Shown here: in pieces, positions 33,552 to 43,206 of the stretch | Layout of the letters: each line of letters starts with the position of its first letter | How positions within the stretch are numbered: the stretch's first letter is position 1 | Origin: Planctomycetota bacterium | GTDB taxonomy: Bacteria > Planctomycetota > Planctomycetia > Gemmatales > Gemmataceae | NCBI GenBank assembly: GCA_021413735.1 | Contig: JAIOPV010000127.1 | Coordinates: 19,947 to 83,946, forward strand | Length of the DNA stretch: 64,000 nt | Direction: 5' to 3' | Notes under the pieces: model-generated | Database searches by the model: none | What the model was told of the DNA's origin: nothing | The model's input: the letters and a program-made list of their open reading frames with translations, nothing else | Program-made: the position numbers and the translations under genes

Positions 33552-35189
33552 ATGATGCGAGCGAGAAACCGGACTTGGTTCCGCGTAGCAGCCGGTTTTT
33601 TGGGATGTGCCCTTTCAGCAACTGTCGCCGCCCAACCACCAGGCAAGGACCAACCACCAGCCAAGGCCGGTGGGGTGGACAAGGCTCCGCCGCCTCGACC
33701 TGCAATCGACTCGCCTCCCGGGACGATCCTCGCACCGAACGAATTCCCGATCGACCTCGAAACAGCATTGCGCCTCGCGGGTGCCGAAAACCCGGAGTTG
33801 CTGCTTGCCCGGCAACGGATCGTCGAGGCCACGGCGATCAAACAACTCGCCGCCGCACAGATCTTGCCGAACCTGAACGTGGGGACGAACTACGACTCCC
33901 ACACGGGAACACTCCAACAGTCGAATGGGAACATCCTGAAGGTGGATCGCGACTCGCTCTATCTTGGACTTGGGGCCGCTGCCGTTGGATCGGGAACGGT
34001 GAATATCCCGGGCCTCAATTACAACCTGAACGTCGGTGTCGCATGGTATGGCTTCCTGTCCACTCGCCAACGGGTCACCACGGCCGGTGCGGTGGCCGAT
34101 GCGGCCCGCAATGATGTCCTGCTGCGAGTCTGTCTCGGCTACACCGACCTCTTGCGATCCGAGGGCCGACGGGCCATCGCGGTGCAAAACCGGACCGAGG
34201 CCGTCGAACTCGCTCGACTCACAGCCGTTTATGCCAACACCGGTCAGGGCCGAAGAGCAGACGCCGACCGTGCCGCCGTCGAACTGAGGAAGCGAGACAT
34301 TGAACTCACCCAGGCCGAAGCCGACATCCTCCTCGCCACGGCCCGATTGTGCCAACTCTTGAATCTCGACCCGTCCACGCGGCTGAGACCAATCGACGGG
34401 TGGGTCGTGCCAGCCCCGCTCGTGCCCGATCCCATTCCGCTGCCGGAGTTGCTCGCGATCTCACTCATGCAGCGACCTGAACTCGCGGCTCGCCGGTCCG
34501 AAGTTCAGCAGATGCTTTACGAACTGTCTCTGGCAAGGGTGCTTCCGTTCTCTCCGAACGTGATCCTCGGATTCAGCGCAGGGGGCTTCGGCGGTGGGGG
34601 CAACCTGACCAGCCGGCCAGAGGGCTTTATCGATGGCAGCGGTCGGTTGATCACTGCCCCGCGTTTCAGCGATCTCGACAGTCGAACCGACTTCGACGTG
34701 GTGGTGTTCTGGACGTTTCGCAACTTGGGTGTCGGGAACGTCGCACTGATTCGCGCCGCAGACAGCCGGGTGAGGCAAACGCGGTTGCGGGAAATGGAGA
34801 CGATCAACCTCGTCCGGTCGCAAGTCGCCGAGTCACACGCACGAGTGGCGGCCCGGTTCCTCCAGATCGACTCGGCTGAGAAGGCGGTGCGATCGAGTAC
34901 CGAGGCATTCAGCGAGGATCTGACCCGCATCAAGGGCGGGCAAGGGTTGCCCCTCGAAGTCATCGACAGCCTGCGACTCCTGGGCCGCTCCCGCTACGAA
35001 TACCTGGATACGATCATCGACTACAACCGGGCGCAGTTCCAACTCTGGGTCTCGCTCGGCAGACCGCCGGCGAATGCACTGGCTCGCCCGGTCCCCGCAG
35101 ACCTTGTCCCGCCACCGATTGTCGAGCTGAAGCCCGGTCCCCGAGTCATGCCGATGCCGCGAGTGCTTCCGCTTCCGGTCAAGCCATGA
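33552..35189 (+). CDS. TolC-family outer membrane efflux protein 1
   Basis: The 545-aa protein starts at 33552 after GGAGG and has a signal peptide (RTWFRVAAGFLGCALSATVAA) and a proline-rich linker. Two outer-membrane-efflux repeats follow: IDLETALRLAGAENPELLLAR and PIPLPELLAISLMQRPELAAR. Each leads into long coiled-coil helices, with paired RLCQLLNLDPSTRL and the beta-strand region TDFDVVVFWTFRNLGVGN. It would form the outer-membrane channel of a tripartite pump. A second TolC gene begins 41 bp downstream. The adaptor and permease of the nearby pump are on the opposite strand, convergent. Confidence 0.92.
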   Translation: MMRARNRTWFRVAAGFLGCALSATVAAQPPGKDQPPAKAGGVDKAPPPRPAIDSPPGTILAPNEFPIDLETALRLAGAENPELLLARQRIVEATAIKQLAAAQILPNLNVGTNYDSHTGTLQQSNGNILKVDRDSLYLGLGAAAVGSGTVNIPGLNYNLNVGVAWYGFLSTRQRVTTAGAVADAARNDVLLRVCLGYTDLLRSEGRRAIAVQNRTEAVELARLTAVYANTGQGRRADADRAAVELRKRDIELTQAEADILLATARLCQLLNLDPSTRLRPIDGWVVPAPLVPDPIPLPELLAISLMQRPELAARRSEVQQMLYELSLARVLPFSPNVILGFSAGGFGGGGNLTSRPEGFIDGSGRLITAPRFSDLDSRTDFDVVVFWTFRNLGVGNVALIRAADSRVRQTRLREMETINLVRSQVAESHARVAARFLQIDSAEKAVRSSTEAFSEDLTRIKGGQGLPLEVIDSLRLLGRSRYEYLDTIIDYNRAQFQLWVSLGRPPANALARPVPADLVPPPIVELKPGPRVMPMPRVLPLPVKP

Positions 35190-35230
35190 TCGCGTGGCTC
35201 CTACCAGAACAGTTGCACGGGAGACCGAGC

Positions 35231-36793
35231 ATGTTTCGATTTCGATTTGGGACAAGGTTGGCAACGGTTGGGACCGGAGCGGCCTTCTTGGTTGGGTGTC
35301 ACAGCGTGGAACCGCCCGCCCCCCTGCGACCGCCCGTGAAGCAGGTCGCGGCGATTTATCCGGGGATCGCAGCCCCAGCTTCAAGCGGGCTCGTGAGTCC
35401 CGCGAGCGGCGTCGTACAGGCTGACGGTTCTGGGATTCAACAGGCAGCCGCCGACGATGCCCACCCGGCCGAATCGACGATTGACCTTGATGTCGCCCTG
35501 CGACTCGCCGGTGTCGAGAACCCGACGATCAATCTTGCTCGCGAAGTTGTGCGAGAGGCACTTGCCGAACAACTGGCTGCTCGGGCGTTGTTGCTCCCGA
35601 GTGTAAACATCGGTGGCAACTTCCGCCAGCATCGCGGGGCGTTGCTTGCTTCTCCCGGGTACATCAGAAACGTCGATCTCCAGAGCCTGTACCTCGGGGC
35701 AGGTTCGGGCGTCCTCGGCACAGGCACCCCCGCGATTCCCGGAGTTCGGCTGTTCGCCCACCTCGGGGACGCGGCTTACGAACCGCTCGCCGCCCGACAG
35801 CGAGTGAATGTCCGCCAAGGGGAGTCGCAGGCCGTCCAGAATGGGCTGCTTCTCGAAGTCGCGACGGGATACCTTGGCCTGGTCGGGGCCGAAGTCCGGC
35901 GAGACATCCTTCGGCGGGGTGAAGCCGATCTGGCGGAGATTACCCGTCTGACAGCGGTGAATGCGAAGGCAGGGCAAGGCCGGCATGCGGACGCGAACCG
36001 GACTGAAGCGAACCTCGATTTGATCCACACCGATATGCAGCGTGCAGAGGAGGAGATTGCCGTTGCGAATGCCCGACTTTGCCGGCTCCTCAACCTCGAT
36101 CCGAGCAACCGACTGCGGACGCCAGGCGGAAGCGTTCAGCCACTTCGACTGATCCCCGAAGACAGCGAGGCAGAAGGCTTGGTAACGGAAGCCCTCCGGT
36201 CACGCCCGGAGATATTCGCCCGCTCTGCGGCGATCGCAGAAGCACAGACGCGAGTGCGGCAAGAACGGGTGAGGCCATGGCTACCGACCGTGTCGGTGGG
36301 GTACAGCTACGGGGGATTTGGTGGCGGAAGCAATCTCGCCCCAACGGAGTTCGGTCCGTTGAGCGGGCGATCCGAGTTGGATGTCATCGCGGTCTGGTCT
36401 TTCCAGAATCTCGGGGTCGGAAATCAGGCGCGTGTGCGAGCCGCCAACTCGGGCGTCGGGACTGCGATTGCCGGGTACGACTTGATTGCGAACCAGATTC
36501 GGCGGGAAGTTGCTGAAGCTCTCGCGGATGCTCAAGCCGCAGCAACACAAATCAAGACCGTTGAATCCTCGCTCGCCCCTGCCGAGGAAGGATTCAAACT
36601 GGAAATGGAGCGTATCAAGCAAGGGCAAGGGCGACCGATCGAGGTGCTCGATAGTTTCCGCCAGTTACTCGAATCGCGGCAGGAGATGCTTCGGGCGGTG
36701 ATTGCATTCGACATCGCCCAGTTCCGATTATTCGTCGCAGTTGGAAGCAATCCACTTGCCGGTCCGCCCGCTCCAGCAGCGATTCAGCCTTGA
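35231..36793 (+). CDS. TolC-family outer membrane efflux lipoprotein 2
   Basis: The 520-aa product from ATG 35231 begins with a lipoprotein signal ending in a lipobox (FLVGCHS, Cys23). An earlier ATG at 35186 overlaps the previous gene but would displace this signal. The two efflux repeats are IDLDVALRLAGVENPTINLAR and AEGLVTEALRSRPEIFARSA, with RLCRLLNLDPSNRL and the strand region SELDVIAVWSFQNLGVGNQ. It is clearly a diverged tandem duplicate of the upstream TolC gene, differing in carrying a lipid anchor. Confidence 0.92.
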   Translation: MFRFRFGTRLATVGTGAAFLVGCHSVEPPAPLRPPVKQVAAIYPGIAAPASSGLVSPASGVVQADGSGIQQAAADDAHPAESTIDLDVALRLAGVENPTINLAREVVREALAEQLAARALLLPSVNIGGNFRQHRGALLASPGYIRNVDLQSLYLGAGSGVLGTGTPAIPGVRLFAHLGDAAYEPLAARQRVNVRQGESQAVQNGLLLEVATGYLGLVGAEVRRDILRRGEADLAEITRLTAVNAKAGQGRHADANRTEANLDLIHTDMQRAEEEIAVANARLCRLLNLDPSNRLRTPGGSVQPLRLIPEDSEAEGLVTEALRSRPEIFARSAAIAEAQTRVRQERVRPWLPTVSVGYSYGGFGGGSNLAPTEFGPLSGRSELDVIAVWSFQNLGVGNQARVRAANSGVGTAIAGYDLIANQIRREVAEALADAQAAATQIKTVESSLAPAEEGFKLEMERIKQGQGRPIEVLDSFRQLLESRQEMLRAVIAFDIAQFRLFVAVGSNPLAGPPAPAAIQP

Positions 36794-36888
36794 GCGATTG
36801 AGCCTCCTCAGGATAGGACTCACCTGCAAGGCTCTCAATGACCCAACGGACGGATCGTCACACCTCGCTTGGTGTGACGTAGCGGGGC

Positions 36889-37560
36889 TTACTGACCGAC
36901 CGTGGTCGGGCGGAACAGTCTCTGCCCCTCACCCTCGGAAATGACTCGACATGCTTCCACGCCGACGAGTAAACTTCTGAACCGTCGAAGAACTCCCGAC
37001 AGCACCCTGATGTCGATTGGTTTCACCAAGACGAGATCGATACCCGCCTCCCTTGCCCGGTGGTCAGAGTCCGGTTCATTGCAATTGAGCAGGGCCACGA
37101 GAAATGGCTTCCGCAACCCCGCTTGCGCGGAAAGCCCCCGAGTGAATTCGATATCGCCAGGGCAAACGCACGAAAAACCCCTTGAAAACCGAGGATTGTC
37201 AATCTGAACCAACTCCTGCCTCGACTCGATGCAGTGTAATCATCAGTGATTTGCTGGGGATAGTGTTGCCCCCTAATTCTGCCAGGAGATGAACAGGATG
37301 GAAATCTTCAATTCCAAGGGGTTTTTCGTGCGTTTGCCCTGGATATCGCAGGCGGTGTTCCAGCCGAACTCCACGACAACCACATCCGGAAAGATGGCTC
37401 GGGCCAGCCGAAGTGCCACAGCCGATTCCGTGGCCTCGACTTGATGGCCCATCTCCCGGATCGACGAAGCCAATCTCCCCGCCAACCCATGGCCATCATC
37501 AACGAGCATCACCAGTAAACCGCGTTCTCCCTGCATGACCTTTCTCCTCGGCTTGTCCAT
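36889..37560 (-). pseudogene. Receiver-domain response regulator interrupted by a MITE
   Basis: Two frames, 37273-37560 and 36889-37212, are the two halves of one CheY-like receiver protein. The first half has LLVMLVDDGHGLAGRLAS and FPDVVVVEFGWNTACDI; the phosphoacceptor position reads Glu/Phe (VEFG) rather than Asp. The second has EFTRGLSAQAGLRKPFLVAL and the KP motif (LVLVKPID). Removing the 184-bp insert plus one 8-bp duplication gives an exactly in-frame 159-aa protein with ...NTACDIEFTRG.... The gene lies downstream of the RND pump operon and is probably inactive now. Confidence 0.85.
37158..37341. mobile_element. 184-bp MITE with 27-bp perfect terminal inverted repeats
   Basis: The terminal repeats are 37158-37184 and 37315-37341, perfect 27-bp inverted copies beginning CAGGGCAAACGCACG. 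The element is flanked by an 8-bp direct duplication GATATCGC (37150-37157 and 37342-37349). There is no coding capacity inside. CAGGG ends with 8-bp duplications are the pattern of the ISAs1 family, so it may be a non-autonomous relative mobilised in trans. Confidence 0.9.
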
Positions 37561-37601
37561 GCCCAGTTCCAGTCTCCATCAGCTCACTCCAGACCGCCCC
37601 C

Positions 37602-37874
37602 TCAACTCTCCTTCTCCGAGCGTTGAGGGGTTGTGGCGGTCTCGGGTTTGGTGTCCTTCACATCCACCCGATCATCCTGTGTGATGAAAACCATCACCTG
37701 TTCACAGCACCGCGGCCAACCGTGTCGAGCGAACGTCAGCAGATCAAAGGCCGTGCATTCCACAGCTCGACCACACTTTTCGCACTTGACGAAGCGACGA
37801 TGTCTGCCAGCTGAATCAGTTGGATCGTGATTTGTTACCACACAATTCTCCGAAAAATTAGATTCCTCGCTCAA
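37602..37874 (-). CDS. Small cysteine-rich, zinc-ribbon-like protein
   Basis: This 90-aa protein overlaps the end of the RND permease gene by 17 bp, so it is probably translated from the pump operon. It has a CxxC pair (KCEKCGRAVEC) and a second pair (PRCCEQV) about 25 residues later, a spacing that could bind zinc. No family was recognised. It could be a small regulator or chaperone of the pump; this is inferred only from the overlap. Confidence 0.6.
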   Translation of the reverse strand: MSEESNFSENCVVTNHDPTDSAGRHRRFVKCEKCGRAVECTAFDLLTFARHGWPRCCEQVMVFITQDDRVDVKDTKPETATTPQRSEKES

Positions 37875-40800
37875 TGTCGTCAGCGGGTGGGTGGACGATC
37901 ACCTCAGTCGGGCCATGCTCCGGGTCGCCTGGCAGCGGTTCAGGTTCGTCACTGAGCTTCTTCGGGACGAGTAGTGAGTACACGCAAGGGACGACCAACA
38001 GTGTCGTGAATAGCCCGGCCACGAGACCACCCAGCACCGCTCGACCCAGCGGCACGTTCCCCTCGCTTCCGCGTGCCAACCCCAACGACATCGGGATCAA
38101 CGCGAAGAAGGTCGCCAATGCGGTCATCACCACCGGGCGAACTCGGATCGCTCCCGCCCGCTTGATCGCCTCCGTCGGGTCAAGATTTTCCTTCTTCTGA
38201 AGGTTCGTGGCGAAATCGGTCAAGAGAACCGTGTTTGAGACCACGATGCCGACCATGAAAATCACGCCAAGGAGCGACTGGATGTTCAACGCGGTTTGAG
38301 TGATGAACAACACCAACACGACGCCGATCACCCCAACAGGAACAGCCGACAGCACAACCAGCGGGGTGATGTACGACTTGAAGAGCGCGACGAGCAGGAA
38401 GTAAATCAACAGCACTGCGGCGGCCATTCCCATCGCCTGATACTTGAACGTCGTGAGCATCTTCTCGTACTCGCCGCTCAGCGTGACCTTCGCTCCCTCC
38501 ATCAACTTCTCTTCCTGCGAGTCAGGGTCGAACGGTGTCCACCCGCCCTCGGGCCGCTCCTTCCCGTACTTTGCGACAGCCTTCGATACCTCCTCGGCCA
38601 CGTGCCCGAGGTCTCGTCCGTGGACGCCCATCGTCAAGTCGATCGTTGGCTGGAGGTTCGTGTGGACGATCTCCGACGGCACCGTCGCGGGCCGCAGTGT
38701 GGCGATAGTCCGGAGCGTGACCGATTTCTTCTGGACCGGGCTCGTGATTGGGATGTCCAGCAACGTTTCCAGCGAAGTGATGTCGTCCTCGGGGTACTGC
38801 ACGCCGACGTAATACTGGTTGTGGCTGACCGGGTCGATCCAGAAGTTCTTCTTGTTGAACTGCACGCTGGAGTTGAACGCGGCAACCACGTTCTTGATGA
38901 TCTCCATCTGATTCAAGCCCAGCGATGCCGCCTTGGATCGGTCCACCTCGATCATGTAAAGCGGATAGTTCAATCGCTGGATGATTCGCGCATCCACGAC
39001 ACCGTCGATGCCTTGAATTTCGGCGAGGATCTTCTCGGCCACCTTCCGTGCCTTGTTGAGATTCTTGCCCGTGATCTTCACGTTGATCGGCGTGGATCTC
39101 CCTTCGTTCATCGCGGAGCGGATCATCCCGCCCGAGTCGAAGGCGAACTCCAGATTGACCCGCGAATACGGCGCAACCCCCTCGGGCAATTCCTTCGCGG
39201 CCGTCTTTTGTCGGTAGGTTTCCTGAAGCAGCAATTCAAATTCCGGGTCGTTGGCGAACCCATTTCGCAACATGGCCACGCACTGCTGCGCCGACCGGTT
39301 CCGCTCGGGAATGAGCTGAACCTTTACCACCGCGTCCATCGGTCCGCTGTTTGGAGTGAACGCGGCCGACCAGTCAGCCGTCAGCCCGAGTTCGCTGATA
39401 ATCAACTCCAGATCATCGCCGACCTTCGCCTTGACGTACTTCTCAACCGCCTCGACGTAGCCCTCGTTCACCTCGATCCGGGTGCCCGACGCCGAGCGAA
39501 CATAGATCTCGAACGCTCCCGAATCGACCTCGGGGAAGAACTCCCGGCGGAGATTCGGGCCAATCAGGATAATTACCGCCACCAGTGTCGCGTATGCCCC
39601 GCCGATCACAAGCAGGCGGGCCTTGAGGACGATCGCCAGCAAGGTCGCGTATCCTCGGAACACCGAGTCGAGCAGAGCCTCCCACTTCTCGAACACTCGA
39701 CCAATCAATCCCTTGGACGGGGGGTGATTGTGTACGTTTCGGTCACCGTAATCGTAACTGTGGGCCTCAATGTGCTTGGGGTCGTGACCACGCATCCAGG
39801 CAGCGCAGCGTGTCGGGACGAACGTCAGCGACACGAAGTAGGCGACCAACATCGCGAACGCGACTGCCAGAAACATCGGCTTGAAGAGGAACAGTCCAAG
39901 CCCTGGGATCAGGGTCAAGGGTAGCAGCACGAGCAGCGTGCAGAGTGTGGCGGCCAGAGCTGGCATGGCCACTTCACTTCCACCGAGAAACGCTGCTTCC
40001 TTCGGCTTCGCCCCGAGCCCGAGATGGCGGTGAGTGTTCTCAAGCACCACAATGGCGTTGTCCACGAGTGGACCAATAGCAAGCGCCAGCCCGGCCAGGG
40101 TCATCACGTTGATCGTCTGGTTCGCGCCCGAGAGCGCCGCGATTGCTCCCAGGACCGCGATCGGAACCGTAATGACCGCGATGATTGTCATCCGCCACTC
40201 GCCGAGGAACAGCAGAATGACGAGCGAGCACAGGATCGCACCGAGGATGCCTTCCTCCGCCAAGCTCTCGATGGCGCTCTTGACGTACACCGACTGATCC
40301 ATCACGAGCTTGAGATCCACGTCTGGCGTGGTCAACCGGTCCTTCATGTCCGGTAAGCTGTCCCGCAGGTTGTTCACGACTCCGAGGGTACTGGCCCCTT
40401 GTTGGCGGTAGACCGGGATGTACACCTGCTTGCGGCCGTCCACACGCACGACGCACGTTTGCACGAAGCTCGCGTCCTTCGGCAGCGCCACATCGCCGAG
40501 GAATACCATCTTCCCGTCAGCCCCGATCTTGATCGGGACATCCGCCATCCGCTCGATCAAATCGTACATCGAGTTCGAGTCGAGAGCGTAATCCACACCG
40601 CCGAGTTTGGCATCACCGGTGGGGAGGAAGACGTTCGACCGATCCAGGGCGTCCATCACATCAGTTGGGGAGAGGTTCCGGGCCTGGAGTTTCTGCCGGT
40701 CGAGGTAGGCGAGCACGGCGCGGATGCGACCACCATACACGACCGGGGCATTCGCCCCCGGCGAAGCCATAATCATGCTCCGAACCTGATATCGACCGGT

Positions 40801-41271
40801 GTCGAACAGAACGGATTCGCCCTGCGTTTTGCTATTCAGGGCGATCAGAGCAACCGGCGTAGCCGAGGTTGGGTCGTAAGGAAGGATGACGGGTGGGAGG
40901 GTGCCTGGCGGTAAACTGGGAATCGAAGCGGTGGCGAGCGAGTTGACCTGAGTCAGCGCGGCGCTCGGGTCGGTGTCGTCGGTGTAATAGTTGCGGATGA
41001 TGCTGGCCCCGATGATCGACCGCGACTCCTGTCGGCGGGTGCCCGCTGCCTGCCCGACCCACCGTTCCATTCGGGCGGTGATGTCAGCTTCGACGTTCGT
41101 CGCGGACATGCCGCCATAGAACGTCAACACCTGGACGGCCGGACTTCGGTACACCGGAAGGATGTCAGCGGGGATGCTTGCGAGCGAGACTGCGCCCCCG
41201 AGGGCGATGGTCATCATCAATACAGTGATCGCTCGCGGATTACCGAGAGAAAATCGGATCAGCCCATTCAT
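37858..41271 (-). CDS. RND efflux permease (HAE1/AcrB-like)
   Basis: This inner-membrane proton-driven pump subunit is 1137 aa from ATG 41271. It has the AcrB layout: first membrane helix (PRAITVLMMTIALGGAVSLA), a large periplasmic loop, helices 2-6, a second loop, and the C-terminal helices. Helix 4 reads LAIGPLVDNAIVVLENTHRH, so only one of the two proton-relay aspartates of AcrB (D407/D408) is present and the second is Asn. The VVNNLRDSLPDM and SGTRIEVNEGYVEAVEKYV segments fit porter domains. The adaptor gene lies just upstream (55 bp). The substrate cannot be told from sequence. Confidence 0.93.
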   Translation of the reverse strand: MNGLIRFSLGNPRAITVLMMTIALGGAVSLASIPADILPVYRSPAVQVLTFYGGMSATNVEADITARMERWVGQAAGTRRQESRSIIGASIIRNYYTDDTDPSAALTQVNSLATASIPSLPPGTLPPVILPYDPTSATPVALIALNSKTQGESVLFDTGRYQVRSMIMASPGANAPVVYGGRIRAVLAYLDRQKLQARNLSPTDVMDALDRSNVFLPTGDAKLGGVDYALDSNSMYDLIERMADVPIKIGADGKMVFLGDVALPKDASFVQTCVVRVDGRKQVYIPVYRQQGASTLGVVNNLRDSLPDMKDRLTTPDVDLKLVMDQSVYVKSAIESLAEEGILGAILCSLVILLFLGEWRMTIIAVITVPIAVLGAIAALSGANQTINVMTLAGLALAIGPLVDNAIVVLENTHRHLGLGAKPKEAAFLGGSEVAMPALAATLCTLLVLLPLTLIPGLGLFLFKPMFLAVAFAMLVAYFVSLTFVPTRCAAWMRGHDPKHIEAHSYDYGDRNVHNHPPSKGLIGRVFEKWEALLDSVFRGYATLLAIVLKARLLVIGGAYATLVAVIILIGPNLRREFFPEVDSGAFEIYVRSASGTRIEVNEGYVEAVEKYVKAKVGDDLELIISELGLTADWSAAFTPNSGPMDAVVKVQLIPERNRSAQQCVAMLRNGFANDPEFELLLQETYRQKTAAKELPEGVAPYSRVNLEFAFDSGGMIRSAMNEGRSTPINVKITGKNLNKARKVAEKILAEIQGIDGVVDARIIQRLNYPLYMIEVDRSKAASLGLNQMEIIKNVVAAFNSSVQFNKKNFWIDPVSHNQYYVGVQYPEDDITSLETLLDIPITSPVQKKSVTLRTIATLRPATVPSEIVHTNLQPTIDLTMGVHGRDLGHVAEEVSKAVAKYGKERPEGGWTPFDPDSQEEKLMEGAKVTLSGEYEKMLTTFKYQAMGMAAAVLLIYFLLVALFKSYITPLVVLSAVPVGVIGVVLVLFITQTALNIQSLLGVIFMVGIVVSNTVLLTDFATNLQKKENLDPTEAIKRAGAIRVRPVVMTALATFFALIPMSLGLARGSEGNVPLGRAVLGGLVAGLFTTLLVVPCVYSLLVPKKLSDEPEPLPGDPEHGPTEVIVHPPADDIERGI

Positions 41272-41326
41272 GAAGAGTCTCGAGTGAAAGAAGCCGGAAA
41301 AAGAATGGAGCGGGATGAATCGCGCG

Positions 41327-42772
41327 TCAATGTCCAGCGTCTGCGGCTTTCGCGCCGGCGATGGCAACCTTCGCCCCGTCATCAACCGGGCCACTTGTCC
41401 GGAGGACGACCCGATCGGCAGAGGTCAGGCCAGTGAGAACCTCGACCTCTACCCCGTTGTCCGAGCCCAGTATGACCGGGACACTCTGAATCCGTTCGCC
41501 TCGGACCACCCGCACCGTTCCCTTGCCCTTTCCCTCTCTTCCAACAACCACCCCTGTTGGGACGCGAACCGCTGTCGCGACACCCTGTCGCAGCGTGAGG
41601 GTCACTCGCCCATACATGCCGTGACTCAGAATGCCGTCCGGGTTCAATTCGTCCACCGGGTTTTTCACGTCCACTTCCACACGCATCGTGCGGGTGGTCG
41701 GGTCTTCAGCTTTTGCCCACCGGGAAACCTTCAGTTTGTCCTTGCCGTTTGTGTCGAATTTGATGCCAGGTAAGGCATCGATCTCCACGACGGCGGTCGC
41801 ATTGGTCGAGAGGTACGGGACATCCCGATCCGGCACCTGGATGACCACTCGCATCACGTCCGTTCGTTCAACAGTCAGTAACGGGGTCGTCCCGCCTTGG
41901 TCTGCTGATTTGATGAAATCACCGAGCTCCCCAGGGGCACCAGGGTGGAAACTCCGACGGGTGACGACGCCGGTGTACGGCGACTTGAGGATCGTGTAGT
42001 CGCGGAGAACCTTTGATTTCTCCAGTTCCGCAGCGGCGACACCTGCGGAAGCCTTCGCTTCCTCCCAATCTGCCCGGGCCTGGATGATCTTGGCACTCGC
42101 GGCGGATGCCCGCTCTTCGGAGGAGGTCACAGCCTCGCCCGCTGCGTTTTCGGACTCCAGCGCGGAGAGATAGAAATCTTCCTGTTCGTCCATCAGACGG
42201 CCTTCCAGTGCCTTCTGGGACACAAGCTCCTTGATGCGAGTGAGTTGTTTTTCTCGATACTTGCGGAAAGCCGTTTTCGCTCGAACCGAGACCTTCGCGA
42301 AAGTGACCGAAGCATCCGCTGCTTTGGCCTCGGCCTCGGCAGCAGCAATGTGTGCCTCCATCTGATGAATCTTGGCGGTTGCGGCTTTCACCCGTGCTTC
42401 GTCTCGATCAACTTGCTTCTGGTACTCCGGGACTGATATTCGGGCCAAAATCTCGCCTTTCGTGACCCGGCTCCCGATGTCCACATTCTGTTCAATGAGA
42501 AACCCGGATGCCTTGGCGTAGAGATCCGTGCTCTCGAAAGGTTCAACGGTTCCGGGTTGGACGCTCACCCGAGCAATCCCACCGGGGCGAGGGGAGACGA
42601 CTTCGACGGTGACACCCGACGTTGACTTCGATTCTTCCGTTTTCGGGTGATGTTCACCGAACATGCTCGTCCCGCGAGCGATGGTGTACCAACCACCGGC
42701 ACCGATCGCAGCGGGGACGAGAAGGATCAGAACAAGACGTGACCAGCGCAGGCGTGGTGTTGTTGATGTCAT
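41327..42772 (-). CDS. RND efflux periplasmic adaptor (HlyD/AcrA family)
   Basis: The 481-aa membrane-fusion protein has an N-terminal membrane anchor (LVLILLVPAAIGAGGWYTIA), a lipoyl/biotinyl-like half (FLIEQNVDIGSRVTKGEILARI), a long coiled-coil hairpin (about residues 110-240, alanine-rich), and the second lipoyl half (KVLRDYTILKSPYTGVVTRR). Beta-barrel and membrane-proximal domains follow (HGMYGRVTLTLRQGVATAVRVP). It is first in the operon with the permease 55 bp downstream. The tandem TolC genes 5 kb away complete a tripartite pump. Confidence 0.93.
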   Translation of the reverse strand: MTSTTPRLRWSRLVLILLVPAAIGAGGWYTIARGTSMFGEHHPKTEESKSTSGVTVEVVSPRPGGIARVSVQPGTVEPFESTDLYAKASGFLIEQNVDIGSRVTKGEILARISVPEYQKQVDRDEARVKAATAKIHQMEAHIAAAEAEAKAADASVTFAKVSVRAKTAFRKYREKQLTRIKELVSQKALEGRLMDEQEDFYLSALESENAAGEAVTSSEERASAASAKIIQARADWEEAKASAGVAAAELEKSKVLRDYTILKSPYTGVVTRRSFHPGAPGELGDFIKSADQGGTTPLLTVERTDVMRVVIQVPDRDVPYLSTNATAVVEIDALPGIKFDTNGKDKLKVSRWAKAEDPTTRTMRVEVDVKNPVDELNPDGILSHGMYGRVTLTLRQGVATAVRVPTGVVVGREGKGKGTVRVVRGERIQSVPVILGSDNGVEVEVLTGLTSADRVVLRTSGPVDDGAKVAIAGAKAADAGH

Positions 42773-42835
42773 GGCAACAGCGTTCGACTCGTAGGGAGGG
42801 CGGGAGCGGTTACTTCGGGGGATTCATGGCTGATC

Positions 42836-42930
42836 CATGCACCCGCTGTTTGTGTCTCATTTTGGTGGCATAGGCCTCTGAACTGTGTTGTCAATCCACA
42901 GGTCAGAGGCCTGTGCCACCAAAACCAAAT
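42836..42930. repeat. Dispersed repeat, copy A (TTTTGGTGGCA family)
   Basis: Inner arms TTTTGGTGGCATAGGCCTCTG (42860-42880, one base longer than quoted elsewhere) and its inverted partner 42904-42924 form a hairpin; the flank CATGCACCCGCTGTTTGTG is also repeated. A shorter inverted copy is at 53386-53453. Confidence 0.75.
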
Positions 42931-43206
42931 TCGACAACATCAACGGGATCATGTCTGATTAGCAAATATCGAGCCGAATTGGGCTCGATGGTGCAGTTGG
43001 CAGGCAAACCATCTGCGAGGTGGGTTGCGATCGGAATCCCGGCGATTTGGAATGGTTCCGGCCGGGACACAACTGGAACACCAATCGGCGGAAAATCTCT
43101 CGCGCCGGCGCGCCAGCCATCGAGCTCCGACACGACTGGGCGACACTTGACTCGCCCAGACGAGTTTTTGGCTTCGGGTCCGAAGTATCACTTCTCATCG
43201 TTGTGG

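Noticed and set aside
38296..39924. 542-codon plus-strand open frame
   Set aside because: It is antisense to the RND permease; high GC leaves it open by chance.
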